Assembly (NCBI GenBank): GCA_963663615.1 | Contig: OY760517.1 | Location: forward strand, 3,720,001-3,784,000 | Origin: G963663615 sp963663615 | GTDB taxonomy: Bacteria; Bacteroidota; Ignavibacteria; Ignavibacteriales; Melioribacteraceae | DNA: 64,000 nt | Reading direction: 5' to 3' | Shown: piece by piece, positions 54,375 through 63,612 of the stretch | Layout of the letters: every line of letters starts with the position of its first letter | Numbering within the stretch: the stretch's first letter is position 1 | Position numbers and translations under genes: made by a program | Notes under the pieces: model-generated | Told to the model about the DNA's origin: nothing | Databases searched by the model: none | What the model saw: the letters and a program-made list of their open reading frames with translations, nothing else

Positions 54375-55541
54375 ATGTTTTACAAACGTGCTAACAAATC
54401 CAATATTATTTTTCTGCTTGTAGTATTTGTAATAATCATTGTACTATGGTTTCTTCCAACCGGCTTCGAAAATCCTGCTCTTACCAATTCAACTATTAGG
54501 GAAAAAGGGGAAATTACTCGTGTTGATAATAGCGACCTTGAGAATCATTCCATTATTACTGTTGGTACTCAAAAGCTTGAAATGGTAATTCTTTCCGGCA
54601 ATTTTAAAGGTGATACCGTTTCTGCTACCAATATTTTGATGGGCAGAATGAAACTTGATAAAATTTATAAACCGGGTGACAAGGTTCTTGTAGTTTTGAA
54701 AACCACAGAAAACGGGACAAAAATTTTTGAGGCCCGCCCGGATGATATTTACCGAATAAATATTGAAATTATTCTCTTTGTTCTATTTTCAATTTTTCTT
54801 GTAGGTTTTGCAAAATGGACAGGCTTAAAGGCGTTACTTTCGTTTTTATTTACAGCACTTACATTATGGAAAGTTCTTATACCTCTTTTCCTTAAAGGAT
54901 ACTCGCCTGTGCCTATATCCTTTGTGGTGGTTGCAATACTCACTACTGTGATTATTTTACTTATTACCGGATTTACAAAAAAAGGTGCGGTTGCACTTTC
55001 CGGTTCAATAGCAGGAATTGCACTTACTACTATTATGGCATTGGTATTTGGTCACTTTTTCAGGATACCGGGAACGGTTAAGGAGTTTTCCGAAACTTTA
55101 CTTTATGCCGGATTTCTCGATATTCGCATTTCCGATATTTTTATTTCTGGCATATTTATTTCGGCGGCGGGTGCTGTTATGGATGTTGCCATGGATATTT
55201 CGGCAGCACAAAATGAACTAATGGAAAAGAAACCTGATATTACCACAAAAGAACTAATCAAATCGGGCTTTAGTGTTTCCTATCCTGTTGTTGGCACAAT
55301 GACCACAACTCTGCTTTTTGCCTACTCCGGCAGCTTTATGTTTGTATTTATGGCGTTTATGGCTAAGGGTACACCCATGATTAACATATTTAATATAAAC
55401 TATATTGCAGCCGAACTTTTACACACGCTCGTTGGCAGTTTCGGATTGGTACTCGTTGCTCCGGCTACATCAATTATAGGTGGTTATGTTTATACCAAAC
55501 ACCGAAAACTATTTATACCGGAAAAACCTGCTAACAATTGA
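54375..55541 (+). CDS. YibE/F-like multi-span membrane protein
   Basis: The 388-residue protein begins with a membrane anchor (12-32) and a small extracytoplasmic beta-domain (about 40-120, with VILSGNFKGDTVSATNIL and YKPGDKVLVVL). About seven helices fill 130-380. Conserved YibE/F motifs are VGFAKWTGLKALLSFLFTALTLWKVLIP near 148, ISGIFISAAGAVMDVAMDISAAQNEL with its acidic residue near 272, and SFGLVLVAPATSIIGGY. The family's function is unknown, though transport or envelope roles have been suggested. The start is 149 bases after the acidic protein gene, so this gene has its own promoter, and the alkaline phosphatase gene follows on the same strand at 139 bases. Confidence 0.9.
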   Translation: MFYKRANKSNIIFLLVVFVIIIVLWFLPTGFENPALTNSTIREKGEITRVDNSDLENHSIITVGTQKLEMVILSGNFKGDTVSATNILMGRMKLDKIYKPGDKVLVVLKTTENGTKIFEARPDDIYRINIEIILFVLFSIFLVGFAKWTGLKALLSFLFTALTLWKVLIPLFLKGYSPVPISFVVVAILTTVIILLITGFTKKGAVALSGSIAGIALTTIMALVFGHFFRIPGTVKEFSETLLYAGFLDIRISDIFISGIFISAAGAVMDVAMDISAAQNELMEKKPDITTKELIKSGFSVSYPVVGTMTTTLLFAYSGSFMFVFMAFMAKGTPMINIFNINYIAAELLHTLVGSFGLVLVAPATSIIGGYVYTKHRKLFIPEKPANN

Positions 55542-55680
55542 AGCAATACTATTAAAACATTAACAATTATTTATTCCATGATTGGCAAGTTGTTTTTGAA
55601 ATGTATGCACAATTTTGTTTAAATATGTAGTACGATTTTTTTTCACTTTCACATTCATAATTTTAAGCCGGGGAGGCAGA

Positions 55681-57168
55681 ATGAACAATCCGGGAGTTTT
55701 TATAACATTAAAAAGACGAATAAGTCTATTTATAACGCTTTCAATTATAGTATCTTTTTCAGCTTGCAAGAAAACAAATACCGAAGAAGCACTTAATACT
55801 TTACCAGCAAATTTTAAATCAGCCAAATATGTTTTCTTTTTTGTTGGTGATGGTATGGCTCTTCCGCAAATTAACCTTGCCGAAGCAGCATTAGCAAACT
55901 CATCTGAAGCCAGCAACATGGTTGGCAACCTCTGTTTTACAAAATTTCCTGTTGCCGGACATGCAACTACTTACGCAGAAGACAGATTTATAACTGGCTC
56001 GGCTGCTGCTGCAACTGCACTTGCCACTGGTAATAAAACCAGCATTGGTACGGTTTCCAAAACTGCCGACCACTCGGCAAATTATCCAACCATTGCAGAA
56101 ATGGCTAAGTCAAGGGGAATGAAGGTTGGTATTGTTACATCTGTATCAATTGACCACGCTACACCGGCTTGTTTTTATGCTCATGAGGATTCAAGGGGCG
56201 AATATCAGAAGATTGCCGCACAGATGGCTACTTCCGGATTTGATTATTTTGGTGGTGGTTTTGCCAAGGGAAATAACAAAAAGTATGGCGACCTGGATAT
56301 TCCAAAACTAATGAAAGATGCCGGTTATACGCTTGCTACCACAAGAAGCGAATTGGCTGCTGCAAAGGGCAAAGTTTGGGCTTATAACCACACTTGCGAC
56401 TCTGATAAAGCACTATTTTATGAAATTGATCGTCCCGAAGACCATTTGTCTCTTGCCGAGTTTACTCAAAAAGGTATTGAATTGCTTGATAACGAAAACG
56501 GCTTTTTTATGATGGTTGAGGGGGGTAAAATTGACTGGGCTTGTCATGCCAACGATGCCGGTTCGGCTGCCGGGGATGTTATCGCTTTTAACAAAGCTGT
56601 TAAAAAAGCGGTGGAGTTTTATAACAATCACAAAGATGAAACATTAATTATTATTACCGGTGACCATGAGTGTGGTGGTTTAACTCTTGGATACTCGGCA
56701 ACAAAATATGAGTCGGCTTTTGATGTGCTGAAAAACCAGAAAATTTCGAACCTTAATCTTTCGCAGAAAGTTAGCAAATGGGCTGATTCAAAAAATGTAT
56801 CTTTCAATATGGCTCTCGATTCACTTAAAACCTACTTTGGGTTTAATGATGCTTCAAAAAATAAAGCTCTGGTACTTTCCAAATTGGAAACCAAACAGCT
56901 TAAAGAGGCTTTCCGAAAATCAATGAAGAAAGAAAAGTTTGGTTCAAAAGAACCCGAATACGTTAAATATGGTCCCTACGACCCTTTTACTGTAACAACA
57001 ACACATATTCTTAACAACAAGGCTGGCATAGCATGGACAACCTTTTCGCATACTGGTGTGCCAGTGCCTGTATTCGCTATGGGACACGGACAGAATATTT
57101 TCTCCGGTTATTACGATAATACCGATATTGCAAAAAAAATAATAATGGTAGCCGGTTTAAACAAATAG
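55681..57168 (+). CDS. Alkaline phosphatase, lipoprotein form
   Basis: The frame opens at 55615, but ATG 55681 is the better start because GGGAGG lies just before it, giving 495 residues. Residues 12-29 are a lipoprotein signal (SFSAC, Cys29), so the enzyme is probably anchored to a membrane facing the periplasm or surface. The alkaline phosphatase superfamily is shown by FFVGDGMALPQ with metal ligand Asp57, ITGSAAAATALATGNKT with nucleophile Ser107, the SVSIDHATPACFYAHEDSR loop, EGGKIDWACHANDA, ITGDHECGGLTLGY and, near the end, FSHTGVPVPVFAMG. The residue before the nucleophile is Gly where many PhoA proteins have Asp. It hydrolyses phosphomonoesters for phosphate supply. It is followed by a terminator. 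No Pho box was identified. Confidence 0.92.
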   Translation: MNNPGVFITLKRRISLFITLSIIVSFSACKKTNTEEALNTLPANFKSAKYVFFFVGDGMALPQINLAEAALANSSEASNMVGNLCFTKFPVAGHATTYAEDRFITGSAAAATALATGNKTSIGTVSKTADHSANYPTIAEMAKSRGMKVGIVTSVSIDHATPACFYAHEDSRGEYQKIAAQMATSGFDYFGGGFAKGNNKKYGDLDIPKLMKDAGYTLATTRSELAAAKGKVWAYNHTCDSDKALFYEIDRPEDHLSLAEFTQKGIELLDNENGFFMMVEGGKIDWACHANDAGSAAGDVIAFNKAVKKAVEFYNNHKDETLIIITGDHECGGLTLGYSATKYESAFDVLKNQKISNLNLSQKVSKWADSKNVSFNMALDSLKTYFGFNDASKNKALVLSKLETKQLKEAFRKSMKKEKFGSKEPEYVKYGPYDPFTVTTTHILNNKAGIAWTTFSHTGVPVPVFAMGHGQNIFSGYYDNTDIAKKIIMVAGLNK

Positions 57169-57216
57169 TATTACTAGCGTTTGAACCGTTAAACGGAATT
57201 AGATTTTTGCTCCGGG

Positions 57217-57247
57217 AAATGCCCTGTTTATCGGGGCATTTTTATTT
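57217..57247 (+). terminator. Intrinsic terminator after the alkaline phosphatase gene
   Basis: AAATGCCC/GGGCATTT forms an 8-bp stem with a 9-base loop, followed by TTATTTT on the plus strand. It lies 48 bases after the stop codon and separates the phosphatase gene from the toxin-antitoxin pair. Confidence 0.87.
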
Positions 57248-57326
57248 TAAACGGACTGTGTGGGTAACCAGTTAATTAACTTGCCATTTGTTGAAATTAG
57301 TTAAATATTAAAGTACAATTGTTCAG

Positions 57327-57725
57327 GTGAATATAAACTTGGTTGTTGATACTTCTGCTATACTCGCAGTTTTGCTTAATGATGATACCAAGTCTGAAAT
57401 TTTGCAACTAACGCAAGGTTCAAAAATTTTTGCTCCGCATTCATTGTATTGGGAGGTTGGGAATGCAATATCTGCAATGTTTAAGCGAAATAGAATTACA
57501 CTCCCTGTAGCTCAAAAGTTGATAAAAATCTTTGAGATGATTCCAATTTCATTCTTGAACACTGAATTCGAGACTGTTCTTTCGCTTTGTTACAGAAGAA
57601 ATATATATGCTTACGATGCCTACTTTATTGTTAGTGCAATCCAAACCGGATACAAATTATTATCAATTGATAATGGAATGATTGAAGCTGCGAAGCACGA
57701 AAACATTGAGATTCCGGAGGTTTAA
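57327..57725 (+). CDS. PIN-domain toxin, VapC family
   Basis: The start codon is GTG at 57327 and the protein has 132 residues. PIN nuclease features are VVDTSAILAVLLND with the first catalytic aspartate (Asp8), LYWEVGNAISAMFKR with the conserved glutamate, and YAYDAYFIVSAIQTGYKLLSIDN with the C-terminal acidic cluster. PIN toxins cleave specific RNAs, for example initiator tRNA or 23S rRNA. The downstream gene encodes a Phd-like antitoxin, which starts one base after this stop codon. The antitoxin's ribosome binding site lies in the last codons of this gene. The toxin-first order is the reverse of the usual vapBC operon. The symbol is withheld because subfamily identity is not certain. Confidence 0.85.
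   Translation: MNINLVVDTSAILAVLLNDDTKSEILQLTQGSKIFAPHSLYWEVGNAISAMFKRNRITLPVAQKLIKIFEMIPISFLNTEFETVLSLCYRRNIYAYDAYFIVSAIQTGYKLLSIDNGMIEAAKHENIEIPEV
57716..57720 (+). promoter_or_regulatory. Ribosome binding site of the antitoxin inside the toxin gene end
   Basis: GGAGG lies within the codons for Pro-Glu-Val at the end of the toxin gene, six bases before ATG 57727. It decides the antitoxin start over the in-frame ATG at 57682. Confidence 0.7.
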
Positions 57726-57726
57726 G

Positions 57727-57972
57727 ATGAAAGTTTATACATATAGTTCGGCGAGGCAAAATTTTGCAGCAGTATTGAATAAGGTAAAAGATAATGGTGT
57801 GGTTTTTATAAAACGCAAGGATGGTTCAATGTTTGAGCTTAAACCTGTAAAATCTGATGGCTCACCACTTGATGTTGAAGGGATTGATATTGGCACAAAC
57901 AAAGATGAAATAATAGATATTGTGAAGGAAGCCAGAGCAGGTTATACTTCAGGGAAAAGCCCAAACTCCTGA
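57727..57972 (+). CDS. Phd/YefM-like antitoxin
   Basis: From ATG 57727 the product has 81 residues, beginning MKVYTYSSARQNFAAVLNKV. This is the Phd/YefM N-terminal fold: a beta strand with a Ser/Thr, then the R-x-x-F-x-x-(V/L) helix and the strand GVVFIKRKDGSMFELKPV. The C-terminal part is acidic and probably binds and masks the toxin active site. Such proteins also bind the operator of their own operon. A longer in-frame start at 57682 lies inside the toxin gene and has no good ribosome binding site. The gene ends 40 bases before a pair of hairpins in the convergent gap to the lamin-tail gene. Confidence 0.83.
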   Translation: MKVYTYSSARQNFAAVLNKVKDNGVVFIKRKDGSMFELKPVKSDGSPLDVEGIDIGTNKDEIIDIVKEARAGYTSGKSPNS

Positions 57973-58011
57973 TTAAATACCATGGTTGCACAAACTGTTT
58001 AGTTACATTAC

Positions 58012-58035
58012 CTGTCACGAACTAATCCGTGACAG
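58012..58035. repeat. Hairpin 1 of a tandem inverted-repeat pair
   Basis: CTGTCACG/CGTGACAG forms an 8-bp perfect stem with an 8-base loop AACTAATC. It lies between the convergent antitoxin and lamin-tail genes and has a sister hairpin 21 bases further on with a similar GTCA core. Confidence 0.6.
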
Positions 58036-58056
58036 TTGAATACTAAGAAATTTATA

Positions 58057-58080
58057 CCGTCAAGGAGTGGTCCTTGACGG
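58057..58080. repeat. Hairpin 2 of a tandem inverted-repeat pair
   Basis: CCGTCAAGGA/TCCTTGACGG is a perfect 10-bp stem with a 4-base loop GTGG. Together with hairpin 1 it resembles a BIME/REP-type unit, a mobile repeat often linked to RAYT transposases. A bidirectional terminator for both flanking genes is another possibility. Confidence 0.6.
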
Positions 58081-58114
58081 ACAATATCCTTATATAAAAA
58101 TCAACACATTTTCC

Positions 58115-61100
58115 TTACAGCTTTCGGGCTACTACTATTGCCTTTTTGTATGTTTCAATTACGTTGTTACTTCCATCCATTGCTTCAAAAAATATTATAT
58201 ATATACCTATTCGTAAAGGGTTATGGGAATCATTATAACCGTCGAAAACAATTGAACCGCTTTTGGCTGAAGGATAATCTTCTGTAAGAGTTCTTACAAG
58301 TCTGCCCTTGCTATCGAACACCCTCGCTCTGATTTTGTTTACATTACCGGCAAGATTATAGTTGATTGATGCGAAATCCTCGAATCCGTCATTATCGGGT
58401 GAAAAGGGATTAGGAGTAATTGTTATACCACTTTCGGAACCAGGGTTGCTTATAAAGATTGAATTTTGCTTACCCGGCGTATATCCTTCCAATGCTACTG
58501 ATGTTGACCAGTTAAATTTGTCATCGGAATTACCTGATGGCAAAATTCGTTCAAGCGACTTATGCTCGGTATTACTATTTTCAAGATGCCAGTTGGGTGA
58601 ATATGTAAGTGAATCTATAAAATGGGCAAATGGGTCAACCAGAATTATCCGGTTAGCTGTGCTTGATGCGAGTATGTTAACATTATTGATGTCGCATAAA
58701 TACGGATCAACATAATTAAGAAGTAATGAATCACGGGAAACGGTAAAATATTCGTTGGGGGGCAGCTCAACAGTTTTATTGGAAATATATGAGTTATCAC
58801 CCGAACCTAATCTCCAGCCATTCAAATTAAAGGTTTTATCGGAATTATTATATATCTCTATAAACTTGCATAAAGATGGATCGCAATCGTAGTAAATTTC
58901 ATTTATTACAATATCGTTGAAATCAGCACTATCAGCAAAAGCTATTGAGTTTATTTTACCGGGTGTTGCACCGGCAGGATCAAATGACTGGTTAAGATTT
59001 ATTGTGCAATTATCGCAATACTCCAGTGATACCCCTTTGGGAGATACTGAAGAATATTCAAGCGAATGGATTACGCGGTAATTAGGGTCACGTAAAGTTA
59101 ATTTTGTTGTTGTATTAGGCATGGTAATATTTTGCGTTTGCAGATAACTAACATCTTTCAGTCCGGTAGAATCATCAGAAAGCACAAAAAACTGATTTGG
59201 TGGCAGATTATAGTCATCTTCAGCCAAAGTGTGGAGTCTCTCCTCTTCTTCACCAACAACAAGTTTCCACCCCTTAAGGTTAACATTGTGGTTGGTATTA
59301 TTATGCAATTCAATCCATTCGGGATAATCTGTAATTGGATTGTACATAATTTCACTAATGGTAACTTCTTCTGGTGCCCCTGATATGTAGTAAACCCTGC
59401 TGTAACTATTATTACTTAAATCATCATCCTGCTCCATAGTGTAAATAATCTCAATATGAAGTGAATCGTCATTCGGGGCAACAAGCTCGTATAGGGATAA
59501 CCAGTAATTTATGCCTGGCTCTACTTTTCTTATCTGATTAAAGTATGATTCGGGTGCAGCAAGTTCACCATTTATATACACCTGTACCCGGGTTATATAT
59601 ACATCTTGCTTACCTATATTTGAGTAATACCAGAACAGGTTATAAATACTACCGTAGAGGAGCGGTTGAGGTGTAACACGTGCGGAATCAATTTTGAAAT
59701 CATACTCCTTTTTGGCAATTGAGTTTATCTTTCCCGGAGTACCACCCGGAGTAGAAACAAATATTACCGAATCAGGATTGTTGATAGTTTCCGTGGAAAT
59801 TCTTTCGAGCGAGTAACCTTTGGTAATTCCTGAATTATCACCGTAAGTAACAGTATCAATAATAGAATATAACGAATCCATTACGGATATTTTATCAGTA
59901 TCATTATTAAGTACAGGCAAGTTTGTCAGGATCAGGTTATCAACTCCGCTATAATAATTTTTCAAACTGCTATCTGAAGATATCACAAGGTACTCGGAAA
60001 TGTTGAAAAAATATTCATCTCGCGTGAGTGATACCGTATCTCTGCTGTCGGCAATATTGTAATTTTTCAGATTTATAGTTCTTCTACTATTATTATATAA
60101 TTCAATCCATTCAGGTCTTCCGGTTAACGGATTAGGCATAAACTCGTTAATTATAATATCCTGATTGCTTTCAGTAGGTTGTACAACTTTTATTTGCGTG
60201 GCGAGTCTGTTATTCCAGCTAACCTGATCAGAAGGGTACTTTATTTCTGCATTAAAGTTATAGGTTCCGGGATTATTGTATGAGTGAGTTCCATTAAAAG
60301 TAACAGATTTACCAGCCATAATACTCGAAATGTTTTGCGATAAAATACTTCCCGAAGCGGAATCATCCCTTACAATTACCTGAACATCCCGGGCAATATT
60401 TTTACCTGTATTGATTACAGTAAATGAAAAATTGAGAGTGGTATCAACTGGTAATATAGTTCGTGATGTAAATAAATTTTCGAGCGAAATATTGTAATCT
60501 CTTACAAATACGGAATTTGTATCAAATGGTGTTAAGCCTACAGGATGTTGACACAATGCCCACGACCCGCCAACATAAGAAATACTATCAGGCGAAATTC
60601 GTTCTGTGGAAACTCCCCTTTTAACCGGGAAATTAGAATTATATGTTAATGAGTCAATTACCCTGCCGAGGGAATCGAGCAGTACAATTTTATCACCGTT
60701 ATTGTTAAGTGTAGGCAAACCACTGACATACAAATAGTTACCTGTTAAATTGGTTACACCAATAGATGAATCGGAAGCGAATATAAAAAATTCACCAGGC
60801 TTGATGGTTTGGTTTTCATTTACTGCCGTAATTGTATCCCTGCTATCGGCAATCTGGTAGCCATTTATATCAATAGACTTTTCGCTACGATTATAAAATT
60901 CAATCCATTCTGCTAGTCCATCCGCAGGGGAGCACATAAATTCATTTATAACAATATCGCCAAAATCCTCATTAACAGGCACAACCTTAACTGAATCGGC
61001 AACAAAATTATTCCATGGGCGTTTATCGTTATCCATTCTCCATAATGCTAATATTTCATATTCTCCCGCAGGTAAGGGGTGACCCATATAAATAATCTCG

Positions 61101-63502
61101 GAGGACTTGCTACTTTCAAGCCAGGTGATACCAATGGTTTCGATAATTTCATCATTGTCTGCTACGTTGTTGTCGTTAGCATCAATAAATATTTTCACAG
61201 ATGAAGCAGGCAGCATTTCGGTACCCAAATTTCTTACACCCAATTCCAAAACCAGATTTGAATCTGCAGCATATACATCCCTTTCGTAGTTAAAATACAT
61301 TATAGCGGCATCAATATCTACCGGTGAAACTGAGTTGTACAGACCGGGGGTTGCATTATCAGGATGGCTGCATACCCTCCAGTTAGTATCGATTGATGAG
61401 CTAACATTGTAGTTAACCCGCTCAAGTGATAACCCTCTTGCATATTCCCAATCGTAATAGCTTACCGAGTCGATTGTATTGTTAAGCGAATCGAGTAAAA
61501 TTACCTTATCACCATTATTATTGAGCGTTGGCAAATTTCCAACAATAACATTTATTTCATGTGAATAATGATTAACTATTCCCGAATCTGCTGCAATTAC
61601 AACAAACTCACCCGGTAAAATTTCAACAATTCTGTTTACTGCAATGTTGGTATCATTTTCATCACATATCCTGAAATTGGCAATGTTTAATTCGCCATCG
61701 GAATTGTTATAGACTTCAATCCATTCCGGTTCATCAGACGCAGGTGCAAACATAATTTCGTTTATCAGGATATCGCCCTTGTTAACATAGGGTTCAACGC
61801 AATTAACTGTAGTGTATAATGTATCATTATAGGGTAGCTCATCATTTGGTGAATTAACTGTTACAATCAAATTCTTTGCACCGGTTGATGCAAAAACCAG
61901 ACTTGCAACAATTAAGTTATTGTTAGTCTGCACTGTAAAATTATCATCATAAATTAGTTCGGAGACCGAGGCAGTATTATCATTATTAGTATCGTGGTAA
62001 ATTTCAATTGTTGCATTGTAACCCGATACTGTTCCATAGTTGGTAATGTTAGCATCAATATCAATTGGGCTGTTAATGTAAGCATAATTATTGGAAAGAA
62101 TTACACTGGTAAGCTCAAGATCATACTCCTTTATACTAACCGAATTTACCAAACCCGGGGTACCTCTGTAATTATGCAATCTGCATGCAGATGTGTTATC
62201 CTCATCGGCAGGCAAGTGAGAGCTAACTCGCTCCAACGATTTACCTTCCGAACTCCATTCCGGTATATAATTTATACTATCAACAATAGTTAAATTATAG
62301 TCCAGTAGTTTAATTTCATCACCGGTATTGTTTAAGGAGGGGAGTGCAACACTTTTATAATTCAAATCCCACGGGTAATAATTTACAATGGATATATCAT
62401 CCGCTAAAATAAGATGATCCCCACTTTCAATAAGGAGGTCTTCTTCTGAGATAACCCTTGAACTTGTTAAATCGCTAATTTGCCAATTCCTTAAATTAAC
62501 AGCAGTATCTGTAACGTTGTAAAGTTCTATCCATTCAGGCTCACCATTTTGTGGTGCAAATTGCAGTTCGTTTATCACAATTCCGCCATACCCGGTTGGG
62601 GGTATTACAGGCTCAATTAAAAGATGTGCGATATTGTTGGAGGTAAATTCATCAGGGGAGTAGTTAACACGGCAAATAAAATTGTGAACAGCTGTTGATT
62701 CGATGGTATAATTTACAATCGATACTAATGAATCACCGGAATTAATATTTTGATAGCTTTCCGAAAATATAATCTCATTACTTGTAATTATGGAATCACC
62801 ATTTGCATCTTTGGCAATAACTACCTCAAACTGACCGGCAGCGGAAGCACCAATATTTTTTACTTTTGCAGAGATTGTAATCTCATCACCATCCGCCGGA
62901 TGAACAATATTTGAAGCAAAATACTCAATTGCAAGATCGTGCTCCTTTGGAGTAATGCTGTTTGTAGAGCCGGGTGTGCCGTTAAAACTAATTGAGTTAC
63001 CCCAGTTCTCAGGCTCATCACTACCGGAAATTATTAACTTTTCATCCGAGTAGCCTTCATTATTGTTGGCAGTGTAGCTTACGATTGAAAGAGTATCGCC
63101 GAGTGAATTCACAAACTTTATTGTTCTATCCGAAGAGTTAGCCAAACCATTATTACCAAATGAATTACTATTTATTTGCAACATCACAGCTTCATTAGGG
63201 ATAATATTATTGTAGGTACCGGAGTTGAAATTGTAATCCTTCTCAAGGATTATTGCATAACTTTCGGGTGGCAACCAGGTGCCTTCACCCGCAGACTCAA
63301 TTATATCCGGGTTCTGATCCATGTAGATTATTTTATAGCTTGCAAGATTATAGGTTACAGTTTCGGAGTAATTGTATATTTCAATAAACTCGTTATTTGT
63401 ACCATCGGGACGGAACATTATTTCGGTAATTGTTAGTGAATCGGACTGGGCATAAATTGTTATTCCAGTTAGCCATATAACAAAAACTACAACTCTTTTC
63501 AT
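58115..63502 (-). CDS. Giant secreted protein with seven lamin-tail domains and a FlgD-like C-terminal domain
   Basis: The frame opens at 63562, but the signal peptide MKRVVVFVIWLTGITIYAQ starts at 63502, giving 1,795 residues. Seven lamin-tail-like domains (LTD) are visible, each with an I(T/N)E(I/F)M-x-x-P and a (E/K)(W/F)IE(I/L/F)(Y/H)N motif. The signatures map near 63430, 62560, 61745, 60925, 60120, 59330 and 58870. The first five are each followed by a CARDB-like domain of about 120 residues, so a module of about 270 residues is repeated. The C-terminal 110 residues (ITPNPFSPDNDGFEDFASI to YKKAIVVARKL) are a FlgD-like Ig domain, the type used as a type IX secretion sorting domain in related bacteria. 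A surface adhesin or matrix role is likely. Ligands and partners are unknown. Confidence 0.83.
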   Translation of the reverse strand: MKRVVVFVIWLTGITIYAQSDSLTITEIMFRPDGTNNEFIEIYNYSETVTYNLASYKIIYMDQNPDIIESAGEGTWLPPESYAIILEKDYNFNSGTYNNIIPNEAVMLQINSNSFGNNGLANSSDRTIKFVNSLGDTLSIVSYTANNNEGYSDEKLIISGSDEPENWGNSISFNGTPGSTNSITPKEHDLAIEYFASNIVHPADGDEITISAKVKNIGASAAGQFEVVIAKDANGDSIITSNEIIFSESYQNINSGDSLVSIVNYTIESTAVHNFICRVNYSPDEFTSNNIAHLLIEPVIPPTGYGGIVINELQFAPQNGEPEWIELYNVTDTAVNLRNWQISDLTSSRVISEEDLLIESGDHLILADDISIVNYYPWDLNYKSVALPSLNNTGDEIKLLDYNLTIVDSINYIPEWSSEGKSLERVSSHLPADEDNTSACRLHNYRGTPGLVNSVSIKEYDLELTSVILSNNYAYINSPIDIDANITNYGTVSGYNATIEIYHDTNNDNTASVSELIYDDNFTVQTNNNLIVASLVFASTGAKNLIVTVNSPNDELPYNDTLYTTVNCVEPYVNKGDILINEIMFAPASDEPEWIEVYNNSDGELNIANFRICDENDTNIAVNRIVEILPGEFVVIAADSGIVNHYSHEINVIVGNLPTLNNNGDKVILLDSLNNTIDSVSYYDWEYARGLSLERVNYNVSSSIDTNWRVCSHPDNATPGLYNSVSPVDIDAAIMYFNYERDVYAADSNLVLELGVRNLGTEMLPASSVKIFIDANDNNVADNDEIIETIGITWLESSKSSEIIYMGHPLPAGEYEILALWRMDNDKRPWNNFVADSVKVVPVNEDFGDIVINEFMCSPADGLAEWIEFYNRSEKSIDINGYQIADSRDTITAVNENQTIKPGEFFIFASDSSIGVTNLTGNYLYVSGLPTLNNNGDKIVLLDSLGRVIDSLTYNSNFPVKRGVSTERISPDSISYVGGSWALCQHPVGLTPFDTNSVFVRDYNISLENLFTSRTILPVDTTLNFSFTVINTGKNIARDVQVIVRDDSASGSILSQNISSIMAGKSVTFNGTHSYNNPGTYNFNAEIKYPSDQVSWNNRLATQIKVVQPTESNQDIIINEFMPNPLTGRPEWIELYNNSRRTINLKNYNIADSRDTVSLTRDEYFFNISEYLVISSDSSLKNYYSGVDNLILTNLPVLNNDTDKISVMDSLYSIIDTVTYGDNSGITKGYSLERISTETINNPDSVIFVSTPGGTPGKINSIAKKEYDFKIDSARVTPQPLLYGSIYNLFWYYSNIGKQDVYITRVQVYINGELAAPESYFNQIRKVEPGINYWLSLYELVAPNDDSLHIEIIYTMEQDDDLSNNSYSRVYYISGAPEEVTISEIMYNPITDYPEWIELHNNTNHNVNLKGWKLVVGEEEERLHTLAEDDYNLPPNQFFVLSDDSTGLKDVSYLQTQNITMPNTTTKLTLRDPNYRVIHSLEYSSVSPKGVSLEYCDNCTINLNQSFDPAGATPGKINSIAFADSADFNDIVINEIYYDCDPSLCKFIEIYNNSDKTFNLNGWRLGSGDNSYISNKTVELPPNEYFTVSRDSLLLNYVDPYLCDINNVNILASSTANRIILVDPFAHFIDSLTYSPNWHLENSNTEHKSLERILPSGNSDDKFNWSTSVALEGYTPGKQNSIFISNPGSESGITITPNPFSPDNDGFEDFASINYNLAGNVNKIRARVFDSKGRLVRTLTEDYPSAKSGSIVFDGYNDSHNPLRIGIYIIFFEAMDGSNNVIETYKKAIVVARKL

Positions 63503-63540
63503 TTTAATCCAAAATTTACCCTGTTTACAACATAAAATAA

Positions 63541-63581
63541 AAAGGCAAATTACCATTGTCAAATGGAAACATTTTGCCTTT
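63541..63581 (-). terminator. Nested hairpin between divergent genes, terminator-like on the minus strand
   Basis: An outer stem AAAGGCAAA/TTTGCCTTT encloses an inner stem CCATT/AATGG with loop GTCA. On the minus strand it is followed by TTATTTT. It would stop transcription that comes from the short-chain dehydrogenase gene through the small plus-strand gene. It also lies just upstream of the lamin-tail gene. Confidence 0.5.
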
Positions 63582-63602
63582 GATTCGTCAAAAGTAAAAA
63601 AT

Positions 63603-63606
63603 GGAG
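63603..63606 (+). promoter_or_regulatory. Ribosome binding site choosing the start of the small membrane protein
   Basis: GGAG lies 6 bases before ATG 63613. It overlaps the alternative upstream ATG at 63601, so 63613 is preferred. Confidence 0.5.
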
Positions 63607-63612
63607 TTAATT

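Noticed and set aside
58012..58080. A CRISPR array
   Set aside because: There are only two different hairpins, no regular direct repeats with unique spacers, and no cas genes in the window.
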